Below, one piece after another: positions 1-8,700 of a DNA stretch of 64,000 nt. The notes below the pieces were generated by a model. That model made no database searches, was not told where the DNA came from, and saw only the letters and a list, made by a program, of their open reading frames with translations. Source of the stretch: Pseudonocardia autotrophica. GTDB lineage: Bacteria; Actinomycetota; Actinomycetes; Mycobacteriales; Pseudonocardiaceae. Within the stretch, counting starts at the first letter, position 1. The number at the start of each line of letters is the position of its first letter. The stretch covers positions 1,922,001 through 1,986,000 of the forward strand of contig NZ_AP018920.1 in the NCBI RefSeq assembly GCF_003945385.1, in the 5' to 3' direction. The translations under genes were made by a program, and so were the position numbers.

Positions 1-884
1 TCCCGGTGGCGCTCACCCGCACGTTCGGCGTGCTGGTCGGGCGGGTCCGCGAGGGCGTCGTGCTGCTCGCCGTCGCGACCGGGCTGTGGCTGCTGTTCCT
101 CGGCGCCGCCTGGTTCGCCGAGCTGCACCCGAACGGGCCCGCGGCGCTCGCCGCCGGTGGCGCGCTGGAGGGCAAGGAGACCCGCTTCGGGATCGCCGGG
201 TCGGTGCTGTTCGCGGTGTCCACCACCGGGACGTCCACCGGCGCGGTGAATGCCATGCACGACAGCATGACCGGCGCCGGGGGCGGGATCGTGCTGCTGA
301 ACATGCTGCTCGGCGAGGTCGCGCCGGGCGGGGTCGGCGCGGGGCTCTACGGGATCCTGGTGATGGCGGTGGTCGCGGTGTTCATCGCCGGGCAGATGGT
401 CGGACGCACCCCGGAGTACCTGGGCAAGAAGCTCGGCCGCCGGGAGATCACCTGTGCCGCGGTGTCGGTGCTGGTGATGCCGGCACTGGTGCTGATCGGG
501 ACCGGACTGACGGTCGCGCTGCCCGCGGTCACCGCCGGCGCACCGGGCGACGCGGGCCCGCACGGTTTCACCGAGCTGCTCTACGCCTGGGCCTCGGCGG
601 CGAACAACAACGGCTCGGCGTTCGCCGGGCTCACCGCTACCGGCGACTTCATGCAGGCCGGACTCGGGGTGGCGATGCTGCTCGGCCGGTTCCTGCCGAT
701 CCTGGCGGTGCTCTGCCTGGCCGGCTCGCTGGCCGTGCGGCAACGGGTGCCCGCCGGTGCGGGGACACTGCCCACCGACGGTCCGCTGTTCTGCGGGCTG
801 CTCGGCGGGACGGTGCTGCTGGTGTCGGCGCTGACGTTCCTCCCGGCACTCGCCCTGGGCCCGATCGCCGAGGCGCTGTCGTGA
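1..884 (+). CDS. kdpA: Potassium-transporting ATPase subunit KdpA (5'-truncated by window)
   Basis: This is the C-terminal ~294 residues of KdpA, the K+-selective channel subunit of the KdpFABC pump in the cytoplasmic membrane. Visible family signatures are [20 protein letters not shown] (a selectivity-filter-type loop), [14 protein letters not shown] and [15 protein letters not shown], followed by [10 protein letters not shown], with several hydrophobic membrane helices between them. The frame is open from the first base, so the true start lies upstream of the window. The stop TGA (882-884) overlaps the GTG start of kdpB, which implies translational coupling in a kdpABCDE operon. No promoter can be judged because the 5' end is missing. 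Confidence 0.97.
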   Translation, partial: PVALTRTFGVLVGRVREGVVLLAVATGLWLLFLGAAWFAELHPNGPAALAAGGALEGKETRFGIAGSVLFAVSTTGTSTGAVNAMHDSMTGAGGGIVLLNMLLGEVAPGGVGAGLYGILVMAVVAVFIAGQMVGRTPEYLGKKLGRREITCAAVSVLVMPALVLIGTGLTVALPAVTAGAPGDAGPHGFTELLYAWASAANNNGSAFAGLTATGDFMQAGLGVAMLLGRFLPILAVLCLAGSLAVRQRVPAGAGTLPTDGPLFCGLLGGTVLLVSALTFLPALALGPIAEALS

Positions 885-3034
885 CCGGCTGGACGCGTTC
901 CCGGGTGTCGGCGCCGGCCTCCCGCGCCACGGGACGCCCGCTCCGGGGAACGGGCGCCGATACCGCGGGGGTGTGGCGGGCGGCCGCGGTGGAGGCGGTG
1001 CGCAAGCTCGACCCGCGGGTGCAGGCCCGCAACCCGGTGCTGCTCGTGGTGTGGACGGGCGCGGTGCTGGTCACCGGGCTCGCGATCACCGGACCGAGCG
1101 TGTTCGCGGTGCTCGTCGCACTCTGGCTGTGGTTCACGGTGCTGTTCGCCAACCTGGCCGAGGCCGTCGCCGAGGGCCGAGGCCGGGCCCAGGCCGCGTC
1201 GCTGCGGGCCGCGCGGCGCGACACCGTGGCACAGCGGCTGCCGCACGGCACTGATCTCAATACTGATCCCGGTACTGGTCCCGCTACTGGTCCCGGTACC
1301 GCTGCCCCCGTGACACCGGTCCCGGCCTCCGAGCTGCGGGTGGGCGATCTGGTCGTCGTCGAGGCGGGGGAGACGGTGCCCGGCGACGGCGACGTCGTGC
1401 ACGGTGTCGCCTCGGTCGACGAGTCCGCGGTGACCGGTGAGTCGGCCCCGGTGATCCGGGAGGCCGGCGGGGACCGCAGCGCGGTCACCGGTGGCACCAC
1501 CGTGCTGTCCGACCGGATCGTCGTCCGGATCACGACGCGGCCCGGCGAGACCGTCGTCGACCGGATGATCGCGCTGGTCGAGGGGGCGTCCCGGGCCAGG
1601 ACGCCGAACGAGATCGCGCTGGGCGTGCTGCTCAGCGCCCTGACGATCGTGCTGCTGCTCGCGGTCGTCGCGATCGCCCCGATGAGCGCGTACGCCGGCG
1701 AACGGGTCCCGCTCGTCGTGCTGACCGCACTGCTGGTCTGCCTGATCCCGACGACGATCGGTGCGCTGCTGTCCGCGATCGGCATCGCCGGCATGGACCG
1801 GCTGGTACGGCGGGGCGTGCTCGCCACGTCGGGGCGGGCCGTGGAGGCCGCCGGCGACGTCGACACCCTGCTGCTGGACAAGACCGGCACCGTCACCCAC
1901 GGCAACCGGCGGGCGACCGCGCTGCACCCGGTCGGCGGGACCACCCCCGATGAGCTGGCCGCCGCGGCCCGGCTGGCGAGCCTGGCCGACCCGACCCCGG
2001 AGGGTCGCAGCATCGTCGAGCTGTGCGCGTCCGGGTACGGCCTGCCGGCCGGTGCGGACGCCGCCGAGGCGCTCGCCACGGCGGTGCCGTTCAGCGCACG
2101 GACCCGGATGTCGGGCATCGACCTCGACGGCGTCGCGGTGCGCAAGGGCGCCGCCGGTGCGGTCCTGGAGTGGGCGTGCGGCGCCGGTGACCGGGCGGAG
2201 GTGGACCGGCTGGTGGAGACGGTCTCCGATGCCGGCGGCACGCCGCTGGTGGTGGCGACCGACCCCGGCGGCGGCGCGGTCGAGGGCGGGGAGGCCCGGC
2301 TGCTGGGCGTCGTCGAGCTGTCCGACGTCGTCAAACCGGGGATCGCCGAGCGGTTCGCCGAGCTGCGTGCGATGGGGGTCCGCACCGTCATGGTCACCGG
2401 GGACAACCCGCGCACCGCGGCGGTGATCGCCGCGCGGGCCGGCGTCGACGAGCACCTCGCCGAGGCCACCCCGGAGGACAAGCTCGCGCTGATCCGGCGC
2501 GAGCAGTCCGGCGGGCGCCTGGTCGCGATGACCGGCGACGGCACCAACGACGCCCCGGCACTCGCCCAGGCCGACGTCGGTGTCGCGATGAACACCGGGA
2601 CGGCGGCGGCGAAGGAGGCCGGGAACATGGTCGATCTCGACTCGGACCCGACCAAGCTCGTCGACATCGTCGAGATCGGCAAGCAGCTGCTGATCACCCG
2701 GGGTGCGCTGACCACCTTCTCGGTGGCCAACGACCTGGCCAAGTACTTCGCGATCCTGCCCGCGATGTTCGCCGCGCTGTACCCCCCGCTGGGGGCGCTC
2801 GACGTGATGGGGCTGGCCACGCCGCAGTCCGCGGTGCTCTCCGCGGTGATCTTCAACGCGCTGGTGATCGTGGCGCTGATCCCGCTGGCGTTGCGCGGTG
2901 TGCGGTACCGGCCGTCGTCGGCGGCCGCGCTGCTGCGCCGCAACCTGCTCGTCTACGGGATCGGTGGGGTGCTCACGCCGTTCGTCGGCATCGCCCTGAT
3001 CGATCTCGTCGTCCGACTGATCCCGGGGGTGTGA
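881..3034 (+). CDS. kdpB: Potassium-transporting P-type ATPase subunit KdpB
   Basis: Catalytic P-type ATPase subunit (717 aa) that couples ATP hydrolysis to K+ uptake through KdpA. Actuator motif TGES lies in [12 protein letters not shown]. The phosphorylation motif is [11 protein letters not shown] with the Asp at residue ~333. The hinge motif is [18 protein letters not shown]. Transmembrane helices flank these domains. The GTG at 881 is chosen because it overlaps the kdpA stop and gives the expected family length. Residues ~124-145 form a short T/G/P/D-rich insert (nt ~1249-1315) built of near-repeats just before the conserved [17 protein letters not shown] segment; it looks like a surface-loop expansion. 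Position between kdpA and kdpC is canonical. Confidence 0.98.
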   Translation: MTGWTRSRVSAPASRATGRPLRGTGADTAGVWRAAAVEAVRKLDPRVQARNPVLLVVWTGAVLVTGLAITGPSVFAVLVALWLWFTVLFANLAEAVAEGRGRAQAASLRAARRDTVAQRLPHGTDLNTDPGTGPATGPGTAAPVTPVPASELRVGDLVVVEAGETVPGDGDVVHGVASVDESAVTGESAPVIREAGGDRSAVTGGTTVLSDRIVVRITTRPGETVVDRMIALVEGASRARTPNEIALGVLLSALTIVLLLAVVAIAPMSAYAGERVPLVVLTALLVCLIPTTIGALLSAIGIAGMDRLVRRGVLATSGRAVEAAGDVDTLLLDKTGTVTHGNRRATALHPVGGTTPDELAAAARLASLADPTPEGRSIVELCASGYGLPAGADAAEALATAVPFSARTRMSGIDLDGVAVRKGAAGAVLEWACGAGDRAEVDRLVETVSDAGGTPLVVATDPGGGAVEGGEARLLGVVELSDVVKPGIAERFAELRAMGVRTVMVTGDNPRTAAVIAARAGVDEHLAEATPEDKLALIRREQSGGRLVAMTGDGTNDAPALAQADVGVAMNTGTAAAKEAGNMVDLDSDPTKLVDIVEIGKQLLITRGALTTFSVANDLAKYFAILPAMFAALYPPLGALDVMGLATPQSAVLSAVIFNALVIVALIPLALRGVRYRPSSAAALLRRNLLVYGIGGVLTPFVGIALIDLVVRLIPGV

Positions 3035-3037
3035 ACG

Positions 3038-3697
3038 GTGTTCGCCGTGCTGCGCAGGCAGACCGCGGCCGGTCTGCGGCTGCTGCTGGTCATGACGCTG
3101 CTCTGCGGCGTCGTCTATCCGCTCGGGATCTGGGCGGTCGCCCAGCTGCCCGGGCTCGTCACGGCCGCCGAGGGGTCGCTGCTGCCCGGCGCCGGTGGGC
3201 CCACCGGATCGGCACTGATCGGGATCGACCCGGTGGCCGCCGATCCGGCGGCCGATCCGTGGTTCCACACCCGGCCGTCCGCCTCGTCGGCGGACGTGCT
3301 GGGCCCGGCCGACACCGCGACGTCCGGCGGATCCAACGCCGGTGGCTTCGACGAGAAGCTGCTGGCCGACGTGACCCGTCGCCGGGAGCTGATCGCTGCC
3401 CGGGAGGGGACCGATCCGGCGGCGGTCCCGGTCGATGCGGTGACGGCGTCGGCGTCCGGGCTGGACCCGGACATCAGCCCCGGTTATGCCGCGCTGCAGG
3501 TGCCCCGGGTCGCCCGGGTCACCGGGCTGACGCCCGAGGTGGTGACCGGGCTGGTCGCCCGTGCTACCGACGGCCGCACGTTCGGGGTGCTCGGCGAGCC
3601 GCGGGTGAACGTCCCCGAACTGAACGCCGCAGTGCAGGACGCCGCCGGGACCGGGGATTCCGGGCCGGGGGCGCCGGTCGCCAGAATGGTGCCGTGA
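3038..3697 (+). CDS. kdpC: Potassium-transporting ATPase subunit KdpC
   Basis: KdpC (219 aa) is the single-span accessory subunit thought to stabilise or increase nucleotide affinity of the KdpFABC complex. It shows one N-terminal membrane helix (LRLLLVMTLLCGVVYPLGIW), then DPWFHTRPS and the typical C-terminal signature SGLDPDISPGYAALQVPRVA. Length is usual for the family. It starts 3 nt after the kdpB stop and its TGA (3695-3697) overlaps the kdpD GTG, so it is co-translated with its neighbours. Confidence 0.97.
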   Translation: MFAVLRRQTAAGLRLLLVMTLLCGVVYPLGIWAVAQLPGLVTAAEGSLLPGAGGPTGSALIGIDPVAADPAADPWFHTRPSASSADVLGPADTATSGGSNAGGFDEKLLADVTRRRELIAAREGTDPAAVPVDAVTASASGLDPDISPGYAALQVPRVARVTGLTPEVVTGLVARATDGRTFGVLGEPRVNVPELNAAVQDAAGTGDSGPGAPVARMVP

Positions 3698-6225
3698 ACA
3701 GGGGTGAGCTGCGGATCCACCTCGGGGCGGCGCCCGGGGTGGGCAAGACGTTCGCGATGCTCGCCGAGGCGCACCGGCGGCGCGACCGGGGCACCGACGT
3801 CGTCGTCGGGATCGTCGAGACGCACGGCCGGGAGCGGACCTCCGCGCTGCTGGCGGGCCTGGAGGTGCTGCCGCGCCGTCGCGTGGAGCACGCCGGGACG
3901 GTGCTCGAGGAGCTCGATCTCGACGCGGTGCTCGCCCGCGGACCACAGGTCGTGCTGGTCGACGAGCTGGCGCACACCAACGCGCCGGGTTCGCGGCACG
4001 CCAAGCGCTGGCAGGACGTGGAGGTCCTGCTCGACGCCGGGATCGACGTCCTGTCCACGGTGAACGTCCAGCACCTGGAGTCGCTCGGCGACGTCGTGCA
4101 CACCATCACCGGGGTCCGGCAGCGGGAGACGGTGCCCGACGAGGTGGTCCGCCGGGCCGGGCAGCTGGAGCTGGTCGACATCACCCCGGAGGCGCTGCGC
4201 CGGCGCCTGGCTCACGGCAACGTCTATCCGGCTGCGCAGGTCGACGCGGCACTGGCGCACTACTTCCGGCTGCCGAACCTGATCGCGCTGCGCGAGCTCG
4301 CGCTGCGCTGGGTGGCCGACGAGGTCGACGTCGCGCTGCGCAGGCAGCGGGTCGCGGAGCAGGTCACCGACGTCTGGGAGACCCGGGAGCGGGTGGTGGT
4401 CGCGCTCACCGGCGGGCCGGAGTCGGAGACGGTACTGCGCCGCGCCGCGCGGATCGCGAAACGGGCCGGCCTGGCCGACCTGCACGCGGTGCACGTGCTG
4501 CGCGGCGACGGGCTGGCCCCGGCGGCACCGGCGGCGGTGGACCGGCTCCGCACGCTCGCCGCGGACGTCGGCGCCACCTTCCACACCGCCGTCGGCGACG
4601 GTGGCGCGGACTCCGTGTTACGGGCGCTGCTCGACTTCGTGCGCGGCGTGAACGCGACCCAGCTGGTGCTCGGGACGTCGCGCCGGACCAGACTGGCCCG
4701 GCTGTTCGATCCGGGGATCGCGGCCAGGGTGGTCCAGGAATCGGGGCCGATCGACGTGCACATGGTCACCCACGACGCGGCGGGCCGGGCGCTGAGGCTG
4801 CCCGGGCTGCGCGCCGCGCTGCCGCTGTCACGGCGGGTACCGGGCTGGGTGCTCGCCGTGCTCGGCCCCGCCGTGGTGACCGTCGTCGGGGCGGTGGCAT
4901 CGGCGGACCGGATCGACGTGACCACCGACGCGATGCTCTACCTGCTCGCGACCGTGTTCGCCGCGCTGGTCGGCGGCCTGGGCCCCGCTCTGCTGGCGGC
5001 CGTGCTCGGTGGGGCGTTGCTGAGCTGGTTCCACTATCCGCCGCTGTACTCGGTGGCCCTGGCGAGCACCGGCAACCTGGTCAGCATCGTGACCATGCTG
5101 CTGGTCGGTGTGCTGGTCGCGCTGGTGGTGGACCGGGCGGCGCGAGGTGCCGAGCAGGCCGCCAGGGCCCGGGCCGAGGCGACGTTGCTCGCCGCGTTCG
5201 CGCGGACGGTGCTGACCGGCGCCGATCCGCTGCCGCGGCTGCTGACCCAGCTCCGGGAGACCTTCGGCCTGCGCTCCGCGGCGCTGCTGGAACGCCGGCC
5301 GGACCGGACCTGGTCGACGGTCGCGGTGTCCGGCCCGGACGAGTGCGCGCGTCCGGAGCTGGCCGACGTCGACGTCGTCGTCGAGGAGGGGACGCACCTG
5401 GTCGGCACCGGGCGGGCGCTGCCGGCATCGGACCGGCGGCTGCTGGAGACGGTCGGTGGGCAGGCGCTGCTCGCGCTGCGCGGTGAGCGGGCCGCGGCCG
5501 GCGCCGCCGCCGCCGAGCGCCGGGCGGCGATCAACGAGACCCGCGGGGCACTGCTGTCGGCCGTCGGACACGATCTGCGCAGCCCGCTGACCTCGATCAA
5601 AGCAGCCGCCGGGAGCCTGCGGGATCCGTCGCTGCCGCTGTCGGTCGCCGACCGGGCCGAGCTGCTCGCGACCGTCGAGGAATCCGTGGACCGGTTGACC
5701 GGGCTGGTGGGGAACCTGCTGGACTCCTCCCGGCTCGCCGCCGGTGCGGTGACACCGCTGCTGGCCCCGGTCGGCTACGGCGAGGTCGCGGCCTGCGCGC
5801 TGCTCGGTGTCGAGGGCGCCGAGCGGGTGCGGATCGAGATCCGTGAGGACGCCCCGGACGTGCTCGCGGACGCAGGACTGCTGGAACGGGTGGTGGCCAA
5901 CGTGATCGACAACGCGATACGGCACGGCGCGGCGGACGGGGCCGAGCCGGACGTCGTACTGCGGGCCAGCGCGTACGACGACCGGGTGGAGCTGCGGGTC
6001 GTCGATCGCGGCCCCGGCGTCCCGCACCGCCGGTGGGGCGAGCTGTTCGCCGCGTTCCAGCGGCTCGGTGACCGCGACGCCGCCGCCGGGCTCGGGCTGG
6101 GGCTGTCGGTGGCCCGCGGGCTGACCGCCGTGATGGACGGCGAGCTGACCGCGGAGGACACCCCCGGCGGCGGGCTCACCGTCGTCGTCTCGCTGCCGGT
6201 GGCGCCTGCCGGGGCGCACCGGTGA
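3694..6225 (+). CDS. kdpD: Osmosensitive K+ channel sensor histidine kinase KdpD
   Basis: Membrane histidine kinase (843 aa) that senses K+ limitation and phosphorylates KdpE. Order of domains: N-terminal KdpD domain with Walker A GAAPGVGKT and DELAHTNAPGSRH; USP-like region around residues 230-370; four membrane helices around 385-475; GAF-like segment; dimerisation/phosphoacceptor box SAVGHDLRSPLTSIKAA with His ~626; HATPase core with NVIDNAIRHG and GLGLGLSVARG. The GTG at 3694 is selected because it overlaps the kdpC stop and begins NRGELRIHLGAAPG, the expected family N-terminus. The longer upstream open frame is shadow sequence across kdpC. Confidence 0.97.
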   Translation: MNRGELRIHLGAAPGVGKTFAMLAEAHRRRDRGTDVVVGIVETHGRERTSALLAGLEVLPRRRVEHAGTVLEELDLDAVLARGPQVVLVDELAHTNAPGSRHAKRWQDVEVLLDAGIDVLSTVNVQHLESLGDVVHTITGVRQRETVPDEVVRRAGQLELVDITPEALRRRLAHGNVYPAAQVDAALAHYFRLPNLIALRELALRWVADEVDVALRRQRVAEQVTDVWETRERVVVALTGGPESETVLRRAARIAKRAGLADLHAVHVLRGDGLAPAAPAAVDRLRTLAADVGATFHTAVGDGGADSVLRALLDFVRGVNATQLVLGTSRRTRLARLFDPGIAARVVQESGPIDVHMVTHDAAGRALRLPGLRAALPLSRRVPGWVLAVLGPAVVTVVGAVASADRIDVTTDAMLYLLATVFAALVGGLGPALLAAVLGGALLSWFHYPPLYSVALASTGNLVSIVTMLLVGVLVALVVDRAARGAEQAARARAEATLLAAFARTVLTGADPLPRLLTQLRETFGLRSAALLERRPDRTWSTVAVSGPDECARPELADVDVVVEEGTHLVGTGRALPASDRRLLETVGGQALLALRGERAAAGAAAAERRAAINETRGALLSAVGHDLRSPLTSIKAAAGSLRDPSLPLSVADRAELLATVEESVDRLTGLVGNLLDSSRLAAGAVTPLLAPVGYGEVAACALLGVEGAERVRIEIREDAPDVLADAGLLERVVANVIDNAIRHGAADGAEPDVVLRASAYDDRVELRVVDRGPGVPHRRWGELFAAFQRLGDRDAAAGLGLGLSVARGLTAVMDGELTAEDTPGGGLTVVVSLPVAPAGAHR

Positions 6226-6917
6226 GCGGGCGGGGGACCCGGGTGCTGGTCGTCGACGACGACCCGCAGATCCTGCGTGCGCTGCGGATCAACCTGACCG
6301 CGCACGGCTACACGGTGACCGTCGCCGCGGACGGTTCGGCCGCGCTGCGGGCGGCCGCGGACGGGCATCCGGACGTCGTCGTCCTCGATCTCGGGCTGCC
6401 CGACCTGGAGGGCACCGAGGTGATCGCCGGGCTGCGCGGCTGGAGCACCGTCCCGATCGTGGTGCTGTCGGCCCGCGCCGACTCCTCGGACAAGGTCCGG
6501 GCGCTCGACGCCGGTGCCGACGACTACGTCACGAAGCCGTTCGGCATGGCGGAGCTGCTGGCCCGGCTGCGGGCCGCGGTGCGGCGGGCGGCGGTGTCGT
6601 CGGTCGACGGGGAGGCGGTGGTCACGACCGACGACTTCACGGTCGACCTGGCGGCGAAGACGGTGCTGCGGGCCGGCGGCGACGAGGTGCACCTGACACC
6701 CACCGAGTGGGGGATCCTCGAGCTCCTGGTGCGGCACCGCGGCAAGCTCGTCGGCCAGCGGCAGGTGCTGCACGAGGTGTGGGGCCCGCGCTACGACACC
6801 GAGACCCACTACCTGCGGGTCTACCTGGCCCAGCTGCGGCGCAAGCTCGAACCGGTGCCGGCCCGCCCGCGGTACCTGATCACCGAGGCCGGGATGGGCT
6901 ACCGGTTCGAGGGCTGA
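6222..6917 (+). CDS. kdpE: KDP operon response regulator KdpE
   Basis: OmpR-family response regulator (231 aa) that activates kdp transcription when phosphorylated by KdpD. The receiver domain has VLVVDDDPQILRALR, phosphoacceptor Asp ~56 in VVVLDLGLPDLEG, and the switch Lys in DYVTKPF. The C-terminal winged helix carries LTPTEWGILELLVRH and YLRVYLAQLRRKLE. The GTG start overlaps the kdpD TGA by 4 nt. The gene converges on the CAP-domain gene; the 88-nt spacer contains repeated GCCCGA-type words but no clear hairpin terminator. Confidence 0.97.
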   Translation: MSGRGTRVLVVDDDPQILRALRINLTAHGYTVTVAADGSAALRAAADGHPDVVVLDLGLPDLEGTEVIAGLRGWSTVPIVVLSARADSSDKVRALDAGADDYVTKPFGMAELLARLRAAVRRAAVSSVDGEAVVTTDDFTVDLAAKTVLRAGGDEVHLTPTEWGILELLVRHRGKLVGQRQVLHEVWGPRYDTETHYLRVYLAQLRRKLEPVPARPRYLITEAGMGYRFEG

Positions 6918-7005
6918 GCCCTCGGGTCCGCGCCGACGTTCGCCGCGCCCGAGATTCTCGGCGCCCGAAGCATCCAGCGCCCGACGTGCTCAGCGGCCGA
7001 AGTAC

Positions 7006-7794
7006 TCAGCGCCCGAAGTTCTGTGTCCAGTAGCCGCCGGCCAGCCCGACCCCGATCGTCGACAGCGAGCAGTCGAGGATGTTCTTCCGGTGCCCGGGCG
7101 AGGCCATCCAGTCCGCGACGACGGTGGCCGCGTCCGGCTGTCCGGCGGCGATGTTCTCCGCGCCGGGGGAGGGATGACCGGCCGCGGTCATCCGGTCGGC
7201 GAAGTCCCGGCCGTCCCGGCTGTCGTGCGAGAAGTAGCCGTTCGCGGCCATGTCCTCGCTGTGCCCCTGCGCGGCCGCGTTGATCCGCGGATCCACCCGC
7301 AGCGCGCTGCAGCCCGCGGCCGCCCGCTCGACGTTGGTGAGCTCCACGACCAGGGCGAGCTGGCCGCTGAGCCCGGCCGTGGACGGTGCCGGGCGGCCGG
7401 CGTCCCGGGCCGCGTCCCGGCCCGCATCCCCGCCCGCATCGGCCCCGGGCCGGGGGGCGGCGTCGAGCGCGGCCCGGTGCGCCTGCGCCGCGGCGACCGC
7501 GGCCCTGGCCGGGGCGCCCGGGTCGGCGGGGGAGCCCGCGAAGGCCTCCCTCGCCGCGCGCGCGGCGAGCAGCGCCGGCGGCGGCGCGGTGTCGGTGGGG
7601 CCGGGCCCGGCGGTGGGAAGAGTGGCCGTCGCCGCGCCGGCCGGGCGCAGCGGGACCGTCTCCTCGATCGCGCCTGCCGGGCCGGGCAGCGTGCCACCGA
7701 GCGGTGTCAGCGGAGCGGCCATGGCCAGCACGGCGCCCGCACCCACCCCGCCGAGCATCGCCCTGGCGGCGCGCGGTGAACGTGATCTTGTCAC
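7006..7794 (-). CDS. Secreted CAP/SCP-domain protein
   Basis: A 262-aa protein with a signal-peptide-like N-terminus (basic TRSRSPRAARA, then a small/hydrophobic run), an Ala/Pro-rich linker, and a C-terminal CAP (SCP/PR1) domain. The domain begins around LVVELTNVERAAAGCSALRV and contains AAQGHSEDMAANGYFSH, AENIAAG, WMASPGHRKNILD and GVGLAGGYWTQNFG, the usual bacterial CAP motifs. The two Cys residues could form a disulphide outside the cell. Function is unknown for bacterial members (cell-wall or protease-like roles are proposed). The GTG at 7794 is preferred because a -10-like hexamer lies 8 nt upstream, fitting a leaderless start divergent from acyP. Confidence 0.85.
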   Translation of the reverse strand: MTRSRSPRAARAMLGGVGAGAVLAMAAPLTPLGGTLPGPAGAIEETVPLRPAGAATATLPTAGPGPTDTAPPPALLAARAAREAFAGSPADPGAPARAAVAAAQAHRAALDAAPRPGADAGGDAGRDAARDAGRPAPSTAGLSGQLALVVELTNVERAAAGCSALRVDPRINAAAQGHSEDMAANGYFSHDSRDGRDFADRMTAAGHPSPGAENIAAGQPDAATVVADWMASPGHRKNILDCSLSTIGVGLAGGYWTQNFGR

Positions 7795-7816
7795 GGTCGC
7801 GTAACGTACCAGTACT
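7795..7816. promoter_or_regulatory. Overlapping divergent promoters of CAP gene and acyP
   Basis: Only 22 nt separate the two divergent GTG starts. On the + strand TAACGT (7802-7807) lies 9 nt before the acyP GTG. On the - strand TACGTT (complement of 7803-7808) lies 8 nt before the CAP GTG. Both match an actinobacterial -10 (TAnnnT) at leaderless spacing and share five of their six base pairs. The assignment is by pattern only. Confidence 0.45.
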
Positions 7817-8107
7817 GTGAGTAGCAGTACAGATTCGGCCGTTCGGCTCATCGCGTGGGTCCAGGGGACCGTGCAGGGGGTCGGTTTCCGCTGGTGGACC
7901 CGCTCCCGGGCGCTGGAGCTGGGACTCGTCGGGCAGGCCAGGAACCTCCGCGACGGGCGGGTCGCGGTGACGGCGGAGGGTGACCGCGACGCCTGTGAGC
8001 AGCTGCTGGCGCTGCTCCGCGGCCCGGACACCCCGGGCCGGGTGACCTCGGTGGCCGAGCAGTGGGGCGAGCCGGGCGGCGCGTTCGAGGGCTTCACCGA
8101 GGCGTGA
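7817..8107 (+). CDS. acyP: Acylphosphatase
   Basis: Small cytoplasmic enzyme (96 aa) that hydrolyses acyl phosphates such as carbamoyl phosphate and 1,3-bisphosphoglycerate. The active-site signature [18 protein letters not shown] holds the phosphate-binding loop and catalytic Arg; the second signature [11 protein letters not shown] holds the catalytic Asn. Length matches the family. Gene order acylphosphatase then smc is the same as in mycobacteria. The GTG start is likely leaderless; an in-frame GTG a few codons on would also keep all motifs. Confidence 0.93.
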   Translation: MSSSTDSAVRLIAWVQGTVQGVGFRWWTRSRALELGLVGQARNLRDGRVAVTAEGDRDACEQLLALLRGPDTPGRVTSVAEQWGEPGGAFEGFTEA

Positions 8108-8201
8108 ACCGGGCCCCGGCGCCCACGGTGCGGCGCCGACCGACGAGTTCTTGTCGGTGCCGGGGTCTACAACGGTGCACACCGACTCGAAGGGGAGCAC
8201 C

Positions 8202-8621
8202 ATGGCCGTCTCGATGAACCCGTACCTGCACTTCGACAACACCTCCCGGCAGGCGATGGAGTTCTACCGCTCGGTGTTCGGCGGGGAGCTGAGCATCATG
8301 ACCTTCGGTGACATGGGCGCCGAGGGGCCGGTGCCGCCGCCCGACGGGGTGATGCACTCCCACCTGCAGACGCCCGACGGTTTCGTGCTGATGGCGTCCG
8401 ACGGCGACCCGGATCGGCCGATCGGGGCCGATCCGGCCGGCGTCTCGATCAGCGTCTCCGGTGACGATCTCGCTCGTCTGGGTGGCTGGTTCGGCGCGCT
8501 CGCCGAGGGCGGCGTCGTCGACGTGCCGTTCGAGAAGCAGATGTGGGGAGACGTGTTCGGTCAGGTCACCGACCGGTTCGGGGTGCGCTGGGTGGTGAAC
8601 GCGGCGTCGCCGGCGGCCTGA
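8202..8621 (+). CDS. VOC-superfamily (PhnB-like) protein
   Basis: A 139-aa protein of the glyoxalase/bleomycin-resistance/dioxygenase fold, PhnB/DUF1338-like subgroup. Evidence is the N-terminal NPYLHFDNTSRQAMEFYRSVFGG, the central MHSHLQTPDGFVLMASD and the C-terminal FEKQMWGDVFGQVTDRFGVRW. These are the paired beta-alpha-beta-beta-beta modules of the fold. The ATG at 8202 is chosen because AAGGGGAG lies just upstream; an earlier in-frame ATG lacks a ribosome site. Substrate and metal cannot be read from sequence. It stands alone between acyP and smc. Confidence 0.88.
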   Translation: MAVSMNPYLHFDNTSRQAMEFYRSVFGGELSIMTFGDMGAEGPVPPPDGVMHSHLQTPDGFVLMASDGDPDRPIGADPAGVSISVSGDDLARLGGWFGALAEGGVVDVPFEKQMWGDVFGQVTDRFGVRWVVNAASPAA

Positions 8622-8700
8622 GCGTGCCGGGCGGGTCCCCCGGGAATGCCGGCCCGCCCCCGGTAGCCTGACGCTTCCCCCGCAGCTGGAGACCGCACCC

